NCBI GenBank assembly: GCA_900473685.1
Contig: UCNE01000009.1
Location: 62,001 to 126,000, forward strand
Origin: Hyphomicrobiales bacterium
Lineage (GTDB): Bacteria; Pseudomonadota; Alphaproteobacteria; Rhizobiales; Rhizobiaceae
Length of the DNA: 64,000 nucleotides
Direction of reading: 5' to 3'
Positions 34,940 to 42,530 of this stretch are shown here, piece by piece. The notes under the pieces are model-generated. The model searched no databases, was not told the origin of the DNA, and saw only the letters and a program-made list of their open reading frames with translations. Numbering within the stretch: the first letter of the stretch is position 1; every line of letters begins with the position of its first letter. The position numbers and the translations under genes were made by a program.

Positions 34940-34963
34940 CTGCTCCGGTTCACGCCGGAGCAG
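34940..34963 (+). terminator. Hairpin after the decarboxylase gene, terminator or processing site
   Basis: CTGCTCCGG-ttcacg-CCGGAGCAG is a perfect 9-bp stem just after the decarboxylase stop. The U-rich tract is weak and delayed, so it may only reduce read-through into the acetyltransferase gene or protect the upstream mRNA. Confidence 0.5.
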
Positions 34964-35021
34964 CACCTTCACAATTTGTTTTCGACACCGTTTGAATCGG
35001 TTTTGAGTGCGGGAGGCCCCG

Positions 35022-35612
35022 ATGGCCGCTGTTCTTGATTCTGTCCGCGCCTTCTTTGCGCAGAATGCCTTCACCATCGATGCTGAAAATCCGGGCGACG
35101 TCGTCGCGCGCGAAAACCTGCTGGACCATGCCATGGGGCCAAACCGCCGCCGCAAGTCGTCCGAGACGCTGCGCCGTGGCCGCGTTCCTGCCGAAGGCCT
35201 GGCGCTGGTTGCCCGCGATCCGGATGGCCATGTCATCGGTACCGTGCGTCTGTGGAACGTCGAAGCCGGCGTCAGCCGCGAGGGCGTGCCGGTCGATGCC
35301 CTGATGCTTGGCCCGCTGGCAGTTGATGCCGCCCATGAAGGCAAGGGTATCGGCGGCGCCCTGATGCGGGCTGCCATCGGCGAAGCAAAGACCCATGGCC
35401 ACGGTGCCATCCTGCTGGTCGGTGACGCGCCCTACTATGAGCGCTTCGGCTTCTTCGCCACCAAGGCCCAGCATCTCGTCATGCCGGGACCGTTCGAGCG
35501 CAATCGTTTCCTGGCGCTGGAACTGAAGGACGGCTGGCTGGAGGGTGCTGCCGGCATGCTGGTCGCCAGCGGCCGCAAGCTCGCGCTGCCACGCCTGCGC
35601 CGCGCAGCCTGA
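35022..35612 (+). CDS. GNAT-family N-acetyltransferase (YhbS-like)
   Basis: A 196-aa protein. The acetyl-CoA-binding core is LMLGPLAVDAAHEGKGIGGALMRAAIGEAKTHGHGAILLVGDAPYYERFGF, very close to YhbS-type acetyltransferases. Translation from the ATG at 35022 has GGGAGG 5 bases upstream; an in-frame GTG at 35007 overlaps that ribosome-binding site and is rejected. It follows the decarboxylase on the same strand after 87 bases, so acetylation of a polyamine or related amine is a reasonable but unproven idea. Confidence 0.9.
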   Translation: MAAVLDSVRAFFAQNAFTIDAENPGDVVARENLLDHAMGPNRRRKSSETLRRGRVPAEGLALVARDPDGHVIGTVRLWNVEAGVSREGVPVDALMLGPLAVDAAHEGKGIGGALMRAAIGEAKTHGHGAILLVGDAPYYERFGFFATKAQHLVMPGPFERNRFLALELKDGWLEGAAGMLVASGRKLALPRLRRAA

Positions 35613-35666
35613 TGAATGCGGATGCCATGCTTTCCAAGGCGTGGCATCCTTCGCATTATAAACAGC

Positions 35667-36833
35667 CTAGAATGAGCCGCTGACGCGCGCTGTGACCTCG
35701 TTGCCCTTGTAATTATTGCCAGGGTCGGCCTCCGTCTGTCTGACATAGGCATAGCCGAGTTCGAATTTGGGCTTCTTTTCCTCGCCCAGGATCAGTTTGG
35801 CCGAAACGTTCCGCGTCGTCCGGTCATAGAGGTAGTAGACGTATTCACTCTCACTCCGATCGTAGGCGAGCGTCACCCTTGCCCATGGATTGAGTTGGCG
35901 GGAGACCGAAATCTTGTAGCTGTCGACGATCTCCGCCAGCGCGTCGTCGATATCGCCAATGATAATGTCATGCTTGTAGGCGGCGGCAAACTCGAGATCG
36001 GCTGGCGCTTTCCATTTTGCCTCGCCGCGCAGATAGGGGCGGCTTTGCCGCCCGCCATGGCTGAGGTTGTCGCTTGACAGCACGATGATGCCGGCTTCGG
36101 CGATCAGCGACAGGCTACCGGCGAATTCGCGGCCGTAGGCGAGGGAGCCGCGCAAGGTCGAGGCCGGGAAGCGGGCGTAGATGGCCTGCTCGTCCTTGTC
36201 GATCATCGAATGATTATACTCGAGACAGAGGCAGAGCTCGCCGCCTTTGGCCGCGATGAAACGGCTGACGCCGAGTGTCAGCAATCCGACATCGGGATCC
36301 AGCTTGGCGGGCCGCAGCAGGTTGGTGGTGAAGTGCGCGTCACCTTTGAGAAGCTGGCTCATCTTCGCTGTGAAGGCCGTTTTGTCTCCAAACGCGGTGG
36401 TTGTAATTTTCCCGCCCGCCTGAAAGGCCCGATCCACGGCACGGTATCCGATCACGTTTCCCGGAAGTTGTAGAAAGACGTCTCCGGAGCTGTTTCGAAT
36501 GTAGGAGCCTTCGAGCTCGATGACTGTATCTTTTCCCAGCTGATGTGCGTATCCAAGGTTGAATCCGGTTTCATGTGTATCACCGAACCGGTAGGCGCCG
36601 GTGCGCAGTTCTTCCTGGTAGATTGCATAGCTGAGTTTCGCGTCGTCCTCTCCGATCGTTCCTCTCAATTTGAGAGAGCCTTGCCAGAATGGGCCAGAAA
36701 GCGGTTCCGGGCTTTCCAGAAGATTACTGGAATAGCCTTGTCTGGTCCAATATTCGACAGTTGTCTCACTCTGCGCCACCGTTGCCAACGGCAGGAATGC
36801 CATGGTCATCACGGTAATCAGCAAGGCGCGCAT
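35667..36833 (-). CDS. Outer-membrane beta-barrel protein, unknown function
   Basis: A 388-aa protein with a signal peptide (MRALLITVMTMAFLPLATVAQS), then repeated alternating hydrophobic/polar strands about 10 residues long, rich in Tyr, Gly and Thr, and a C-terminal Phe (VTARVSGSF). These are the signs of an outer-membrane barrel, with roughly 18-22 possible strands. It resembles the BBP2 or DUF560-like barrels of rhizobia, but I cannot assign a precise family. It is a single gene, divergent from the small Gly/Asn-rich exported protein across a 264-base AT-rich region. Confidence 0.75.
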   Translation of the reverse strand: MRALLITVMTMAFLPLATVAQSETTVEYWTRQGYSSNLLESPEPLSGPFWQGSLKLRGTIGEDDAKLSYAIYQEELRTGAYRFGDTHETGFNLGYAHQLGKDTVIELEGSYIRNSSGDVFLQLPGNVIGYRAVDRAFQAGGKITTTAFGDKTAFTAKMSQLLKGDAHFTTNLLRPAKLDPDVGLLTLGVSRFIAAKGGELCLCLEYNHSMIDKDEQAIYARFPASTLRGSLAYGREFAGSLSLIAEAGIIVLSSDNLSHGGRQSRPYLRGEAKWKAPADLEFAAAYKHDIIIGDIDDALAEIVDSYKISVSRQLNPWARVTLAYDRSESEYVYYLYDRTTRNVSAKLILGEEKKPKFELGYAYVRQTEADPGNNYKGNEVTARVSGSF

Positions 36834-36880
36834 TCATGAATTCCTCAACGCAAGGTTTCTTAAGCACAGTCTGCAGTTAG

Positions 36881-36999
36881 ATGGTTAAATAACTCCTATG
36901 GTTGCTGGTATGCAGGGAGTTGAGGGGCATATCCGGGAAGTAGATCTATGAAATTTACGATTTGATAATAAATGTTAAAGTTGTATTTATTATGGTTAA
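36881..36999. promoter_or_regulatory. AT-rich divergent promoter with two ATGGTTAA octamers
   Basis: ATGGTTAA occurs at 36881-36888 and again at 36992-36999 (TTAACCAT on the minus strand), the half-site of CtrA boxes. Full TTAA-N7-TTAAC spacing is not present. In an AT-rich region chance matches are possible, so CtrA control of the barrel or the small exported protein is tentative. Confidence 0.3.
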
Positions 37000-37097
37000 C
37001 AATTTATTATGAATTCCATATCCGCTTGAGTGTTTCGATTTCAAGAATATCCTCCTGGTTGTGCAGAAGAGATGCACGAACAACGGAGGTAAAGACC

Positions 37098-37403
37098 ATG
37101 AACTTCAAGTCCGCATTCATCGCATTCGCCTCTCTCGCAGCTGTTGCCGCGACTGTTTCCCCCGCTTCGGCCGGTGGCCTCTCGCTCAATCTGTTCAATG
37201 GCAAGGGCAACGGTATCGCCAATGGCGGCATCGTCATTGCGCCTGCTGTTGGCGTTGGTGACGTCCTGTCCGGCAACAACGTCCTCAACGATGTTTTGAA
37301 CGGCAGCGGCAATGGCATTCTCAGCGGCATCCTGTCGGGCAACAACACCGGGATCCTTGGCATCGGTGTCCTCTCCGGTGACGGCGGCAAAAAGCGCCGC
37401 TGA
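37098..37403 (+). CDS. Small exported Gly/Asn-rich repetitive protein
   Basis: A 101-aa protein. A Sec signal peptide (MNFKSAFIAFASLAAVAATVSPASA, cut after residue 25) precedes a low-complexity mature part: LFNGKGNGIANGG, then tandem (L/V)(S/N)G(N/S)(N/G) units such as DVLSGNNVLNDVLNGSGNGILSGILSGNNTGIL, ending in a basic KKRR. It has no Cys and few charged residues before the tail. GGAGGT is 7 bases before the ATG. The pattern suggests a surface or extracellular polymerising or adhesive peptide. No family is recognised. Confidence 0.75.
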   Translation: MNFKSAFIAFASLAAVAATVSPASAGGLSLNLFNGKGNGIANGGIVIAPAVGVGDVLSGNNVLNDVLNGSGNGILSGILSGNNTGILGIGVLSGDGGKKRR

Positions 37404-37704
37404 CACTCGAGGCGCAGGGAGAGGGGCCAGCCCCGCCTCTCCCTGTGGCTAATCGGGGTTGAATGACAACGGCAGGCGATACCGGATGGTAGCGCCTGCC
37501 GTTTCACGTTGGACCTGGTGTTTGACAGGGCCTGTGCAATGGATTACATGCCCCGGCAACGGGTGAGAGCCCCGGCCGTCCGCAAGCTTCGTGCTTTTGG
37601 TGAAGTCTCTTATTCCTCTTCGGTCGTCCATGATTGTGGCGTGCGAACGGTGGCAAGGCGGGCTCCCTCCGAATGATTGCACGCTCCTTTTTGGAGACTG
37701 AACG
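37404..37704. other. Intergenic region with two strong hairpins
   Basis: This gap holds CAGGGAGAGG/CCTCTCCCTG (37415-37445) and the terminator at 37468-37504. The remaining 200 bases show no convincing ORF with a ribosome-binding site. A minus-strand open frame at 37449-37682 lacks coding character. Confidence 0.6.
37468..37504 (+). terminator. Rho-independent terminator after the Gly/Asn-rich gene
   Basis: The perfect 11-bp stem AACGGCAGGCG/CGCCTGCCGTT with a 14-base loop is followed by TTC. A second hairpin (37415-37445) precedes it. The short U-tract makes it moderately strong. Confidence 0.6.
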
Positions 37705-38148
37705 ATGCGTGGATCGATCCCGCTTCCCTCACTGGATGCCCTGAAAGACCAGGCAAAGCGGCTGCGTGCCGGCCTTGCGGCTGACGGTCAGGATATTACC
37801 CATTCGAAATCGCTGGAGCTTCTGGCCGCGCAATACGGTTTTCGCGATTGGAACACGCTGCATGCCGTGGTCGGCAACCGGCCGCCGCTCAATCCATGGA
37901 TGCTCGGTTCACGGGTCAAAGGTCATTATCTTGGCCAGCCGTTCGAGGCGACCATTCTCGGCGTGCAGGCCGTGACCGCGCAGCCGGGCCGCTACCGGCT
38001 AACGCTGGATTTTGACGAGCCTGTGGATGTCGTCACCTTCGATAGCTTTTCGGCCTTCCGCAAGCGCGTCCACTGTACGATCGACGAAACCGGGCGAACG
38101 GTGGAGAAAATCTCGAACGGCCGTCCGCAGGTGGAACTGGCTTGGTGA
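37705..38148 (+). CDS. Glyoxalase-superfamily protein (N-terminal domain type)
   Basis: A 147-aa protein. The start (PLPSLDALKDQAKRLRAGLAADGQDITHSKSLELLAAQYGFRDWNTLHAVVG) matches the helical N-terminal domain annotated as glyoxalase superfamily in many alphaproteobacteria. The second half is a beta-rich domain (GHYLGQPFEATILGVQAV...VDVVTFDSFSAFRKRVHCTID). No catalytic residues are known for this type. GGAG lies 11 bases before the ATG. It is a single gene, convergent with the ASCH-like gene. Confidence 0.8.
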   Translation: MRGSIPLPSLDALKDQAKRLRAGLAADGQDITHSKSLELLAAQYGFRDWNTLHAVVGNRPPLNPWMLGSRVKGHYLGQPFEATILGVQAVTAQPGRYRLTLDFDEPVDVVTFDSFSAFRKRVHCTIDETGRTVEKISNGRPQVELAW

Positions 38149-38157
38149 TGGGGCTGT

Positions 38158-38724
38158 TCAGGTCGCCGTGAGGAAGGCGCGTCCGCGCGACGAGATGCGA
38201 TAGCCGCTCTGCAGACTTTCCGTTAGGCCGAGTTCTTTCAGCTTGCGGATTTTCTGCTTGAGGGCGGCTTTTTCAACGCCGATGCTGACGGCAAGCTCGC
38301 CGGCGGTAATCCCGTCATGCGCTGCGATCAGTTGCAGCGTTTTGAATGCCCAGGGGGTATCGGCATCAAAGGCTGTCAGGCGGCACTGGAGTGCGTTGTG
38401 CTCGCCCGGATCAAAGCTGGTCATGTCGCGCAGGGCCACCCTCGGATCCGCACCGGCAACATGGAAAGCGATGCGATAAAGAGGACCGGTGCGTTGCCCC
38501 GCGATATCGGCAAGCAGGGCGTTCAGCGACGAATGGCCGGATCGAGTGGCATCTTCGTTGCTCAGGCCGGCCGCATCAACGATCTCGATCGCGTCGATGG
38601 CAAGGATACCTGCGGCGGTTCGCAATGTGCCGGCGGCCTGCACGGCCGGCTTTTGCCAGCGCCGAAACGCCAACGTCACGTCACCTTTCGCGATGCCTTC
38701 GAGCACGTCCTTTTTGAACAGCAT
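38158..38724 (-). CDS. ASCH/PUA-like domain fused to a winged helix, unknown function
   Basis: A 188-aa protein. Residues ~1-100 look like a small ASCH (PUA-like) fold: MLFKKDVLEGIAKGDVTLAFRRW, then GTLRTAAGILAIDAIEIVD. Residues ~118-188 look like a winged helix (ALQ..TLQLIAAHDGITAGELAVSIGVEKAALKQKIRKLKELGLTESLQSGYRISSRGRAFL). ASCH domains bind RNA or modified nucleotides; the added wing suggests nucleic-acid regulation. The WD40 gene upstream on the same strand ends 62 bases before this gene's start; an operon is possible. Confidence 0.7.
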   Translation of the reverse strand: MLFKKDVLEGIAKGDVTLAFRRWQKPAVQAAGTLRTAAGILAIDAIEIVDAAGLSNEDATRSGHSSLNALLADIAGQRTGPLYRIAFHVAGADPRVALRDMTSFDPGEHNALQCRLTAFDADTPWAFKTLQLIAAHDGITAGELAVSIGVEKAALKQKIRKLKELGLTESLQSGYRISSRGRAFLTAT

Positions 38725-38786
38725 TCAGAGGTTTTCGCGCGGCAGGCCCGTGCCGTCAAGCCCGCCGCGGGTGCTTCCAGTCTGTG

Positions 38787-39776
38787 TCAGCCGGCGATAT
38801 CGACCACGCCGCAATCGCCTGCCTCCGAACCGAAAGCGAGCTGCCTTCCGTTCTTGTTCCAGGCCATGGCTGATATGGCGCCCTTGCCCGGACGGCGAAG
38901 CAGCACTTCCTTGCTGTCGGCGAAACGCACCACCATGATCATGCCGTCGGCATAGCCGATCGCCGCGATCTCCTCGATTGGATGGCATGCGACCTGCGTC
39001 ACCATGATGTTGGCCCGGGTCCCGAGTTCCCGCGGCGCCTTGCCCATCGGGCCATCCTTGGCCTGGAAGGGCCAGACGATGGCGGCCGGTGCGCCGGAAG
39101 ACGCAAGCCATTTTCCCTTGGCGGACCAGGAGACGGATTTGATCTTGGCCGGATAACCGGTCATGCGCATATGCCGGGTTTCGGCGCCGGGCTTGGTATC
39201 GAGCTTCCAGCCATGCAGCGCGTTTTCCTGCATGGAGGTGACGACGAAACGGCCGTCAGGCGAGAAGGTGACGCCGGTATGGGCGCCTTTCCATTCCAGA
39301 TCGACCGGCTGGCCCGCGATCGCCACCCAATGCAGCGAGACGCCATTATAGCGGGCAAGCGCAATGCGCAGGCCCTTGGGCGCAAAGGCGATACCTTCGA
39401 CTGTGCGTTCCTCGGTGAAATCCTTGACGGTACCATCCGCCAGCCGCACATGCGCCGTCTTGCCGTAAGCATAGGCAACGGCACCTTGAGGCCCGGCCGC
39501 GACCTGCGAAATCCATTTGCGCGGAACATTGGCAAGCTCGCTCATACTGCCATCCGCCTGAATGCGCAGCACCTTGCCATCTTCGCCACCGGTCAGCAGC
39601 GTGTCGGTTGCTTCGTCGCGGATGGAGGAGAGCAGGCCTTCGTGCGCCTCGATGGTTTTGTGGCCATGATCGAGGCGGTGGATGAGGCCAGAGGATTCGG
39701 CAAAGAACGGAATGTCACCGAGAAAGGCCACGCCGGCGACGTGACCCTGGAGATCGAGAGGAGCGACTGTCGGCAT
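38787..39776 (-). CDS. WD40-repeat protein coupled to a COG0523 GTPase
   Basis: A 329-aa cytoplasmic beta-propeller with about 7 blades. WD-like repeats include LLTGGEDGKVLRI, GVTFSPDGRFVVTSMQENALHGW, SVSWSAKGKWLASSGAPAAIVW and AMAWNKNGRQLAFGSEAGDCGVVDIAG. The start at 39776 overlaps the stop of the GTPase gene (ATGA), so the two are translated together; longer readings run inside that gene and are not used. No enzymatic motif is present, so it is probably a scaffold or client protein of the metallochaperone encoded upstream. Confidence 0.88.
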   Translation of the reverse strand: MPTVAPLDLQGHVAGVAFLGDIPFFAESSGLIHRLDHGHKTIEAHEGLLSSIRDEATDTLLTGGEDGKVLRIQADGSMSELANVPRKWISQVAAGPQGAVAYAYGKTAHVRLADGTVKDFTEERTVEGIAFAPKGLRIALARYNGVSLHWVAIAGQPVDLEWKGAHTGVTFSPDGRFVVTSMQENALHGWKLDTKPGAETRHMRMTGYPAKIKSVSWSAKGKWLASSGAPAAIVWPFQAKDGPMGKAPRELGTRANIMVTQVACHPIEEIAAIGYADGMIMVVRFADSKEVLLRRPGKGAISAMAWNKNGRQLAFGSEAGDCGVVDIAG

Positions 39777-40897
39777 CAGTGAGCTGCAGCTCCGGCGGGA
39801 ACAGCCTCGCAGGCCTTGAACGTGCGTTCGAGTTTTTCCCGGTCGAGTTCGCGGCCGATGAAGACCAGGCGGCTTTCGTGCTTTTCGCCGTCCTTCCAGG
39901 CGCGCTGATGGTCGCCTTCGATGATCATGTGTACGCCCTGCACGACATAGCGTTCCGGATCGTCCTTGAAGGCGATGATGCCCTTGAGGCGCAGGATGTT
40001 GGGGCCTTCCGTCTGGGTGATCTTCTGGATCCACGGGAAGAAGCGGTCAGCGTTCATTTCACCGCCGCGCAGCGAAACCGACTGCACCGTCACGTCATGG
40101 ATCGGCGACGGGGCATGATCGTGGTGATGGTGGTCATGGCCGTGATGATCATGATCGTGGTGGTCGTGATCATGGTGATGGTGATCATGACCACAATCCG
40201 GGCCGCAGGCATGGTCGTGGTGGTGATCGTCCTGGTCGAGGAAGTGCGGTTCGTTTTCCAGCGCCCGTTCGAGGCTGAAGGCGCCCTGGTCGAGCACCTT
40301 GGTCAGGTCGATATTCGATCGTTCGGTGCGATGGATGCGCGCCGACGGATTGATCGCCCGCACCGTCGCTTCGATCTTGGCCAGCTCTTCCGGGGTGACG
40401 AGATCGGTCTTGTTGAGCAGCACGACATCGGCAAAGGCGATCTGGTCTTCGGCTTCGCGTGAATCCTTCAGGCGCAGCGGCAGGTGCTTGGCATCGACCA
40501 GGGCCACAACGGCGTCGAGTTCGGTCTTGGCGCGCACATCGTCGTCCATGAAGAAGGTTTGGGCAACGGGGACCGGGTCGGCAAGGCCGGTGGTCTCGAC
40601 GATGATCGCATCAAAGCGGCCCGGGCGGCGCATCAGGCCTTCGACGACGCGGATCAGGTCGCCGCGTACCGTGCAGCAGACACAGCCATTGTTCATTTCA
40701 TAGATCTCTTCGTCGGATTCGACGATCAGGTCGTTGTCGATGCCGATCTCGCCGAATTCGTTGACGATAACCGCATATTTCTTGCCGTGGTTTTCAGACA
40801 GGATGCGGTTCAGGAGCGTCGTCTTGCCGGCGCCGAGATAGCCGGTGAGCACGGTGACGGGAATGGGCTTGGCGGCAGCTGTGGTTGCTTCGGTCAT
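39776..40897 (-). CDS. COG0523 (CobW/YciC-like) metal-trafficking GTPase with His-rich insert
   Basis: A 373-aa G3E-family GTPase. Walker A is GYLGAGKTTLLN; the metal-binding CXCC motif is NNGCVCCTVRGD; the GTP specificity motif is LLNKTDLV. Between the GTPase and the C-terminal CobW_C domain lies a very His-rich region (DDHHHDHACGPDCGHDHHHH and more), expected to bind Zn or Co. Members of this group deliver zinc to client enzymes during zinc shortage. GAGG precedes the ATG at 40897; the open frame continues to 40993. It is followed by an overlapping WD40 gene. Confidence 0.93.
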   Translation of the reverse strand: MTEATTAAAKPIPVTVLTGYLGAGKTTLLNRILSENHGKKYAVIVNEFGEIGIDNDLIVESDEEIYEMNNGCVCCTVRGDLIRVVEGLMRRPGRFDAIIVETTGLADPVPVAQTFFMDDDVRAKTELDAVVALVDAKHLPLRLKDSREAEDQIAFADVVLLNKTDLVTPEELAKIEATVRAINPSARIHRTERSNIDLTKVLDQGAFSLERALENEPHFLDQDDHHHDHACGPDCGHDHHHHDHDHHDHDHHGHDHHHHDHAPSPIHDVTVQSVSLRGGEMNADRFFPWIQKITQTEGPNILRLKGIIAFKDDPERYVVQGVHMIIEGDHQRAWKDGEKHESRLVFIGRELDREKLERTFKACEAVPAGAAAH

Positions 40898-41042
40898 GGG
40901 AACCTCGGAAAAATTCGGGATGCCTTCGGGCACGGGGGTGTTGCTGATATAGGAGATGGTGAGCCCCAGCGCAAATGCGGGCGCGATCTTCACGCCGTTT
41001 TTCTGCGCATGGGATGAGGCAGCTGCCGCCGCCAGCCGCTGC

Positions 41043-41834
41043 TTAGCGCAAGCTGGACAGATCGAACGCAGCCACGTCCTCCAGCAGCTCGATGATGCCG
41101 GATACTGCGTGATCGATCAGCTGCTCGCCGCGCTCTGCCGTTGCCGCCGATGCGTCACCGGCAACGCCCTGTTCGTTCAGGTCCGCCATCTTCCAGCCGA
41201 AAGCATGCGGGCCATAGGCGCGCAGATGTTTGAAGCGCTGGGCGTAGCCGGATTGGCGCGAGGTGAAGCGCTGGGCCTTCGCCATATCCACCCTGTCCGG
41301 ATACATTGCCAGCATCACCGAGGTCTCGATATCGCCGCCATGAATGTCGGTTGCCTTGTCCTGCGGCGTGATCCAGTCCTGCGGTTGGCCAAAGCGCGTC
41401 CAGCTTGTCGCCACCGCCAGCATGTTGAACCGCACCCGCGCTTCCATCGCGACAATGGTCATCAGCGGTGAATTGCCGCCATGGGCGTTCAGCATGACGA
41501 ATTTGCGGATACCTTTGTCGTTCAGATCCTGCGCGATGCCCAGCCAGCGCTGCACCGCCTCATCGTATCCCAGAGAACGCGTACCTTCGACATCCAGATG
41601 CTCGATCGAGTAGCCAACGGGTTCCGTTGGCAGAAACGTGACGGGCAGGGCCGGCGGCAAGCGGCCGATAAGCCGTTCGACAAATCCTTCGGCAATCAGC
41701 GTGTCGGTTTCGAACGGCAGGTGCGGTCCGTGCTGTTCATGGGCGCCAAGCGGCAGCACAGCGATCCAGCCGGCTCGCTCTGTGGCCTGCAGATCGGAAA
41801 CATTGTCTTTCCAACGCGGTGCGGGGACTGTCAT
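41043..41834 (-). CDS. Creatininase-family amidohydrolase
   Basis: A 263-aa protein with creatininase/MftE/ArfB signature motifs: VLPLGAHEQHGPHLPFETDT (Glu and His metal ligands), LNAHGGNSPLM and DIHGGDIETSVML. These bind two metal ions and hydrolyse cyclic or linear amides. The substrate cannot be read. It is divergent from a MarR gene with 94 bases between starts, where an inverted repeat lies, so it may be regulated by that MarR protein. COG0523 proteins often serve such zinc amidohydrolases, and one is encoded just downstream on the same strand. Confidence 0.9.
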   Translation of the reverse strand: MTVPAPRWKDNVSDLQATERAGWIAVLPLGAHEQHGPHLPFETDTLIAEGFVERLIGRLPPALPVTFLPTEPVGYSIEHLDVEGTRSLGYDEAVQRWLGIAQDLNDKGIRKFVMLNAHGGNSPLMTIVAMEARVRFNMLAVATSWTRFGQPQDWITPQDKATDIHGGDIETSVMLAMYPDRVDMAKAQRFTSRQSGYAQRFKHLRAYGPHAFGWKMADLNEQGVAGDASAATAERGEQLIDHAVSGIIELLEDVAAFDLSSLR

Positions 41835-41864
41835 GCTCCTGAGAGCCTTTCGGTTGTACTTGCG

Positions 41865-41888
41865 GTATGAAGGTCATTCGAGTCATAC
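41865..41888. promoter_or_regulatory. Inverted repeat between creatininase and MarR genes
   Basis: GTATGA and TCATAC are perfect inverted arms separated by 12 bases, 31 bases upstream of the creatininase start and 41 before the MarR start. A MarR operator is possible. Confidence 0.35.
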
Positions 41889-41928
41889 AGGTGACGGATG
41901 GCCGTGCAAGAAATTTGGTGGAGGACCG

Positions 41929-42426
41929 ATGGGAAAGAAGAGCAAGGCCGAAAAGAAAGCCAAGGGTGGCAAGAAAAAACATCACGACGTCGAAGTCCAC
42001 GCGCAGGACCTCGCATCGGTCCTGGTGCAGGCGGCGCGTTCGATGCGCACGGTGCTGTCACGCAATCTCCTCGATAGTGGTCTCTACGCCGGTCAGGATG
42101 GCGTCATGCTGGCGCTTGCCGAAACAGACGGGCTGACCGCCGGTGTTCTGGCAATGAAGCTCGGTGTCAAGGCGCCGACCATGACGCGCACCATCGGCCG
42201 CATGGAAGCGCAGGGGTTTCTGGAGCGCCGGGCCGACGACGAGGACGCGCGGTTGACCAAGGTCTATCTCACAACCCTTGGCCGGGATCGGCTGCAGATC
42301 ATTGCTGATGCTGGCAAGACGTCGGAAGACGCGGCAACCAAGGGCCTGACCGAAAAGCAGATCAAGACCCTGATGAAGCTTTTGCGCGCGGTCGATGGCA
42401 ACCTTCAAGGTACGGCCGCCGAATAG
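41929..42426 (+). CDS. MarR-family regulator with Lys-rich N-terminus
   Basis: A 165-aa protein. A very basic, probably unstructured leader (MGKKSKAEKKAKGGKKKHH) is followed by a MarR winged helix (~25-150): GLYAGQDGVMLALAETDGLTAGVLAMKLGVKAPTMTRTIGRMEAQGFLERRADDEDARLTKVYLT, with the Asp-Asp-Arg wing typical of the family. GGTGGAGG precedes the ATG. The Lys tail may add non-specific DNA binding. It is divergent from creatininase and upstream of a LacI gene. Confidence 0.9.
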   Translation: MGKKSKAEKKAKGGKKKHHDVEVHAQDLASVLVQAARSMRTVLSRNLLDSGLYAGQDGVMLALAETDGLTAGVLAMKLGVKAPTMTRTIGRMEAQGFLERRADDEDARLTKVYLTTLGRDRLQIIADAGKTSEDAATKGLTEKQIKTLMKLLRAVDGNLQGTAAE

Positions 42427-42468
42427 GTCTCCCTCCAATCGTGCCTTAATTGGAGATTGCGGTTGCAA

Positions 42469-42483
42469 TTTAAACAGTTTAAA
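42469..42483. promoter_or_regulatory. Palindrome before the LacI-family gene
   Basis: TTTAAAC-a-GTTTAAA is a perfect palindrome around one base, 48 bases before the GTG start; a further TTTAAA half-site follows at 42489. It is a plausible autoregulatory operator. Confidence 0.5.
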
Positions 42484-42530
42484 GAGGATTTAAAAATCGC
42501 GGTATTTAGCCGGTTCATCTAGGGGGAATC

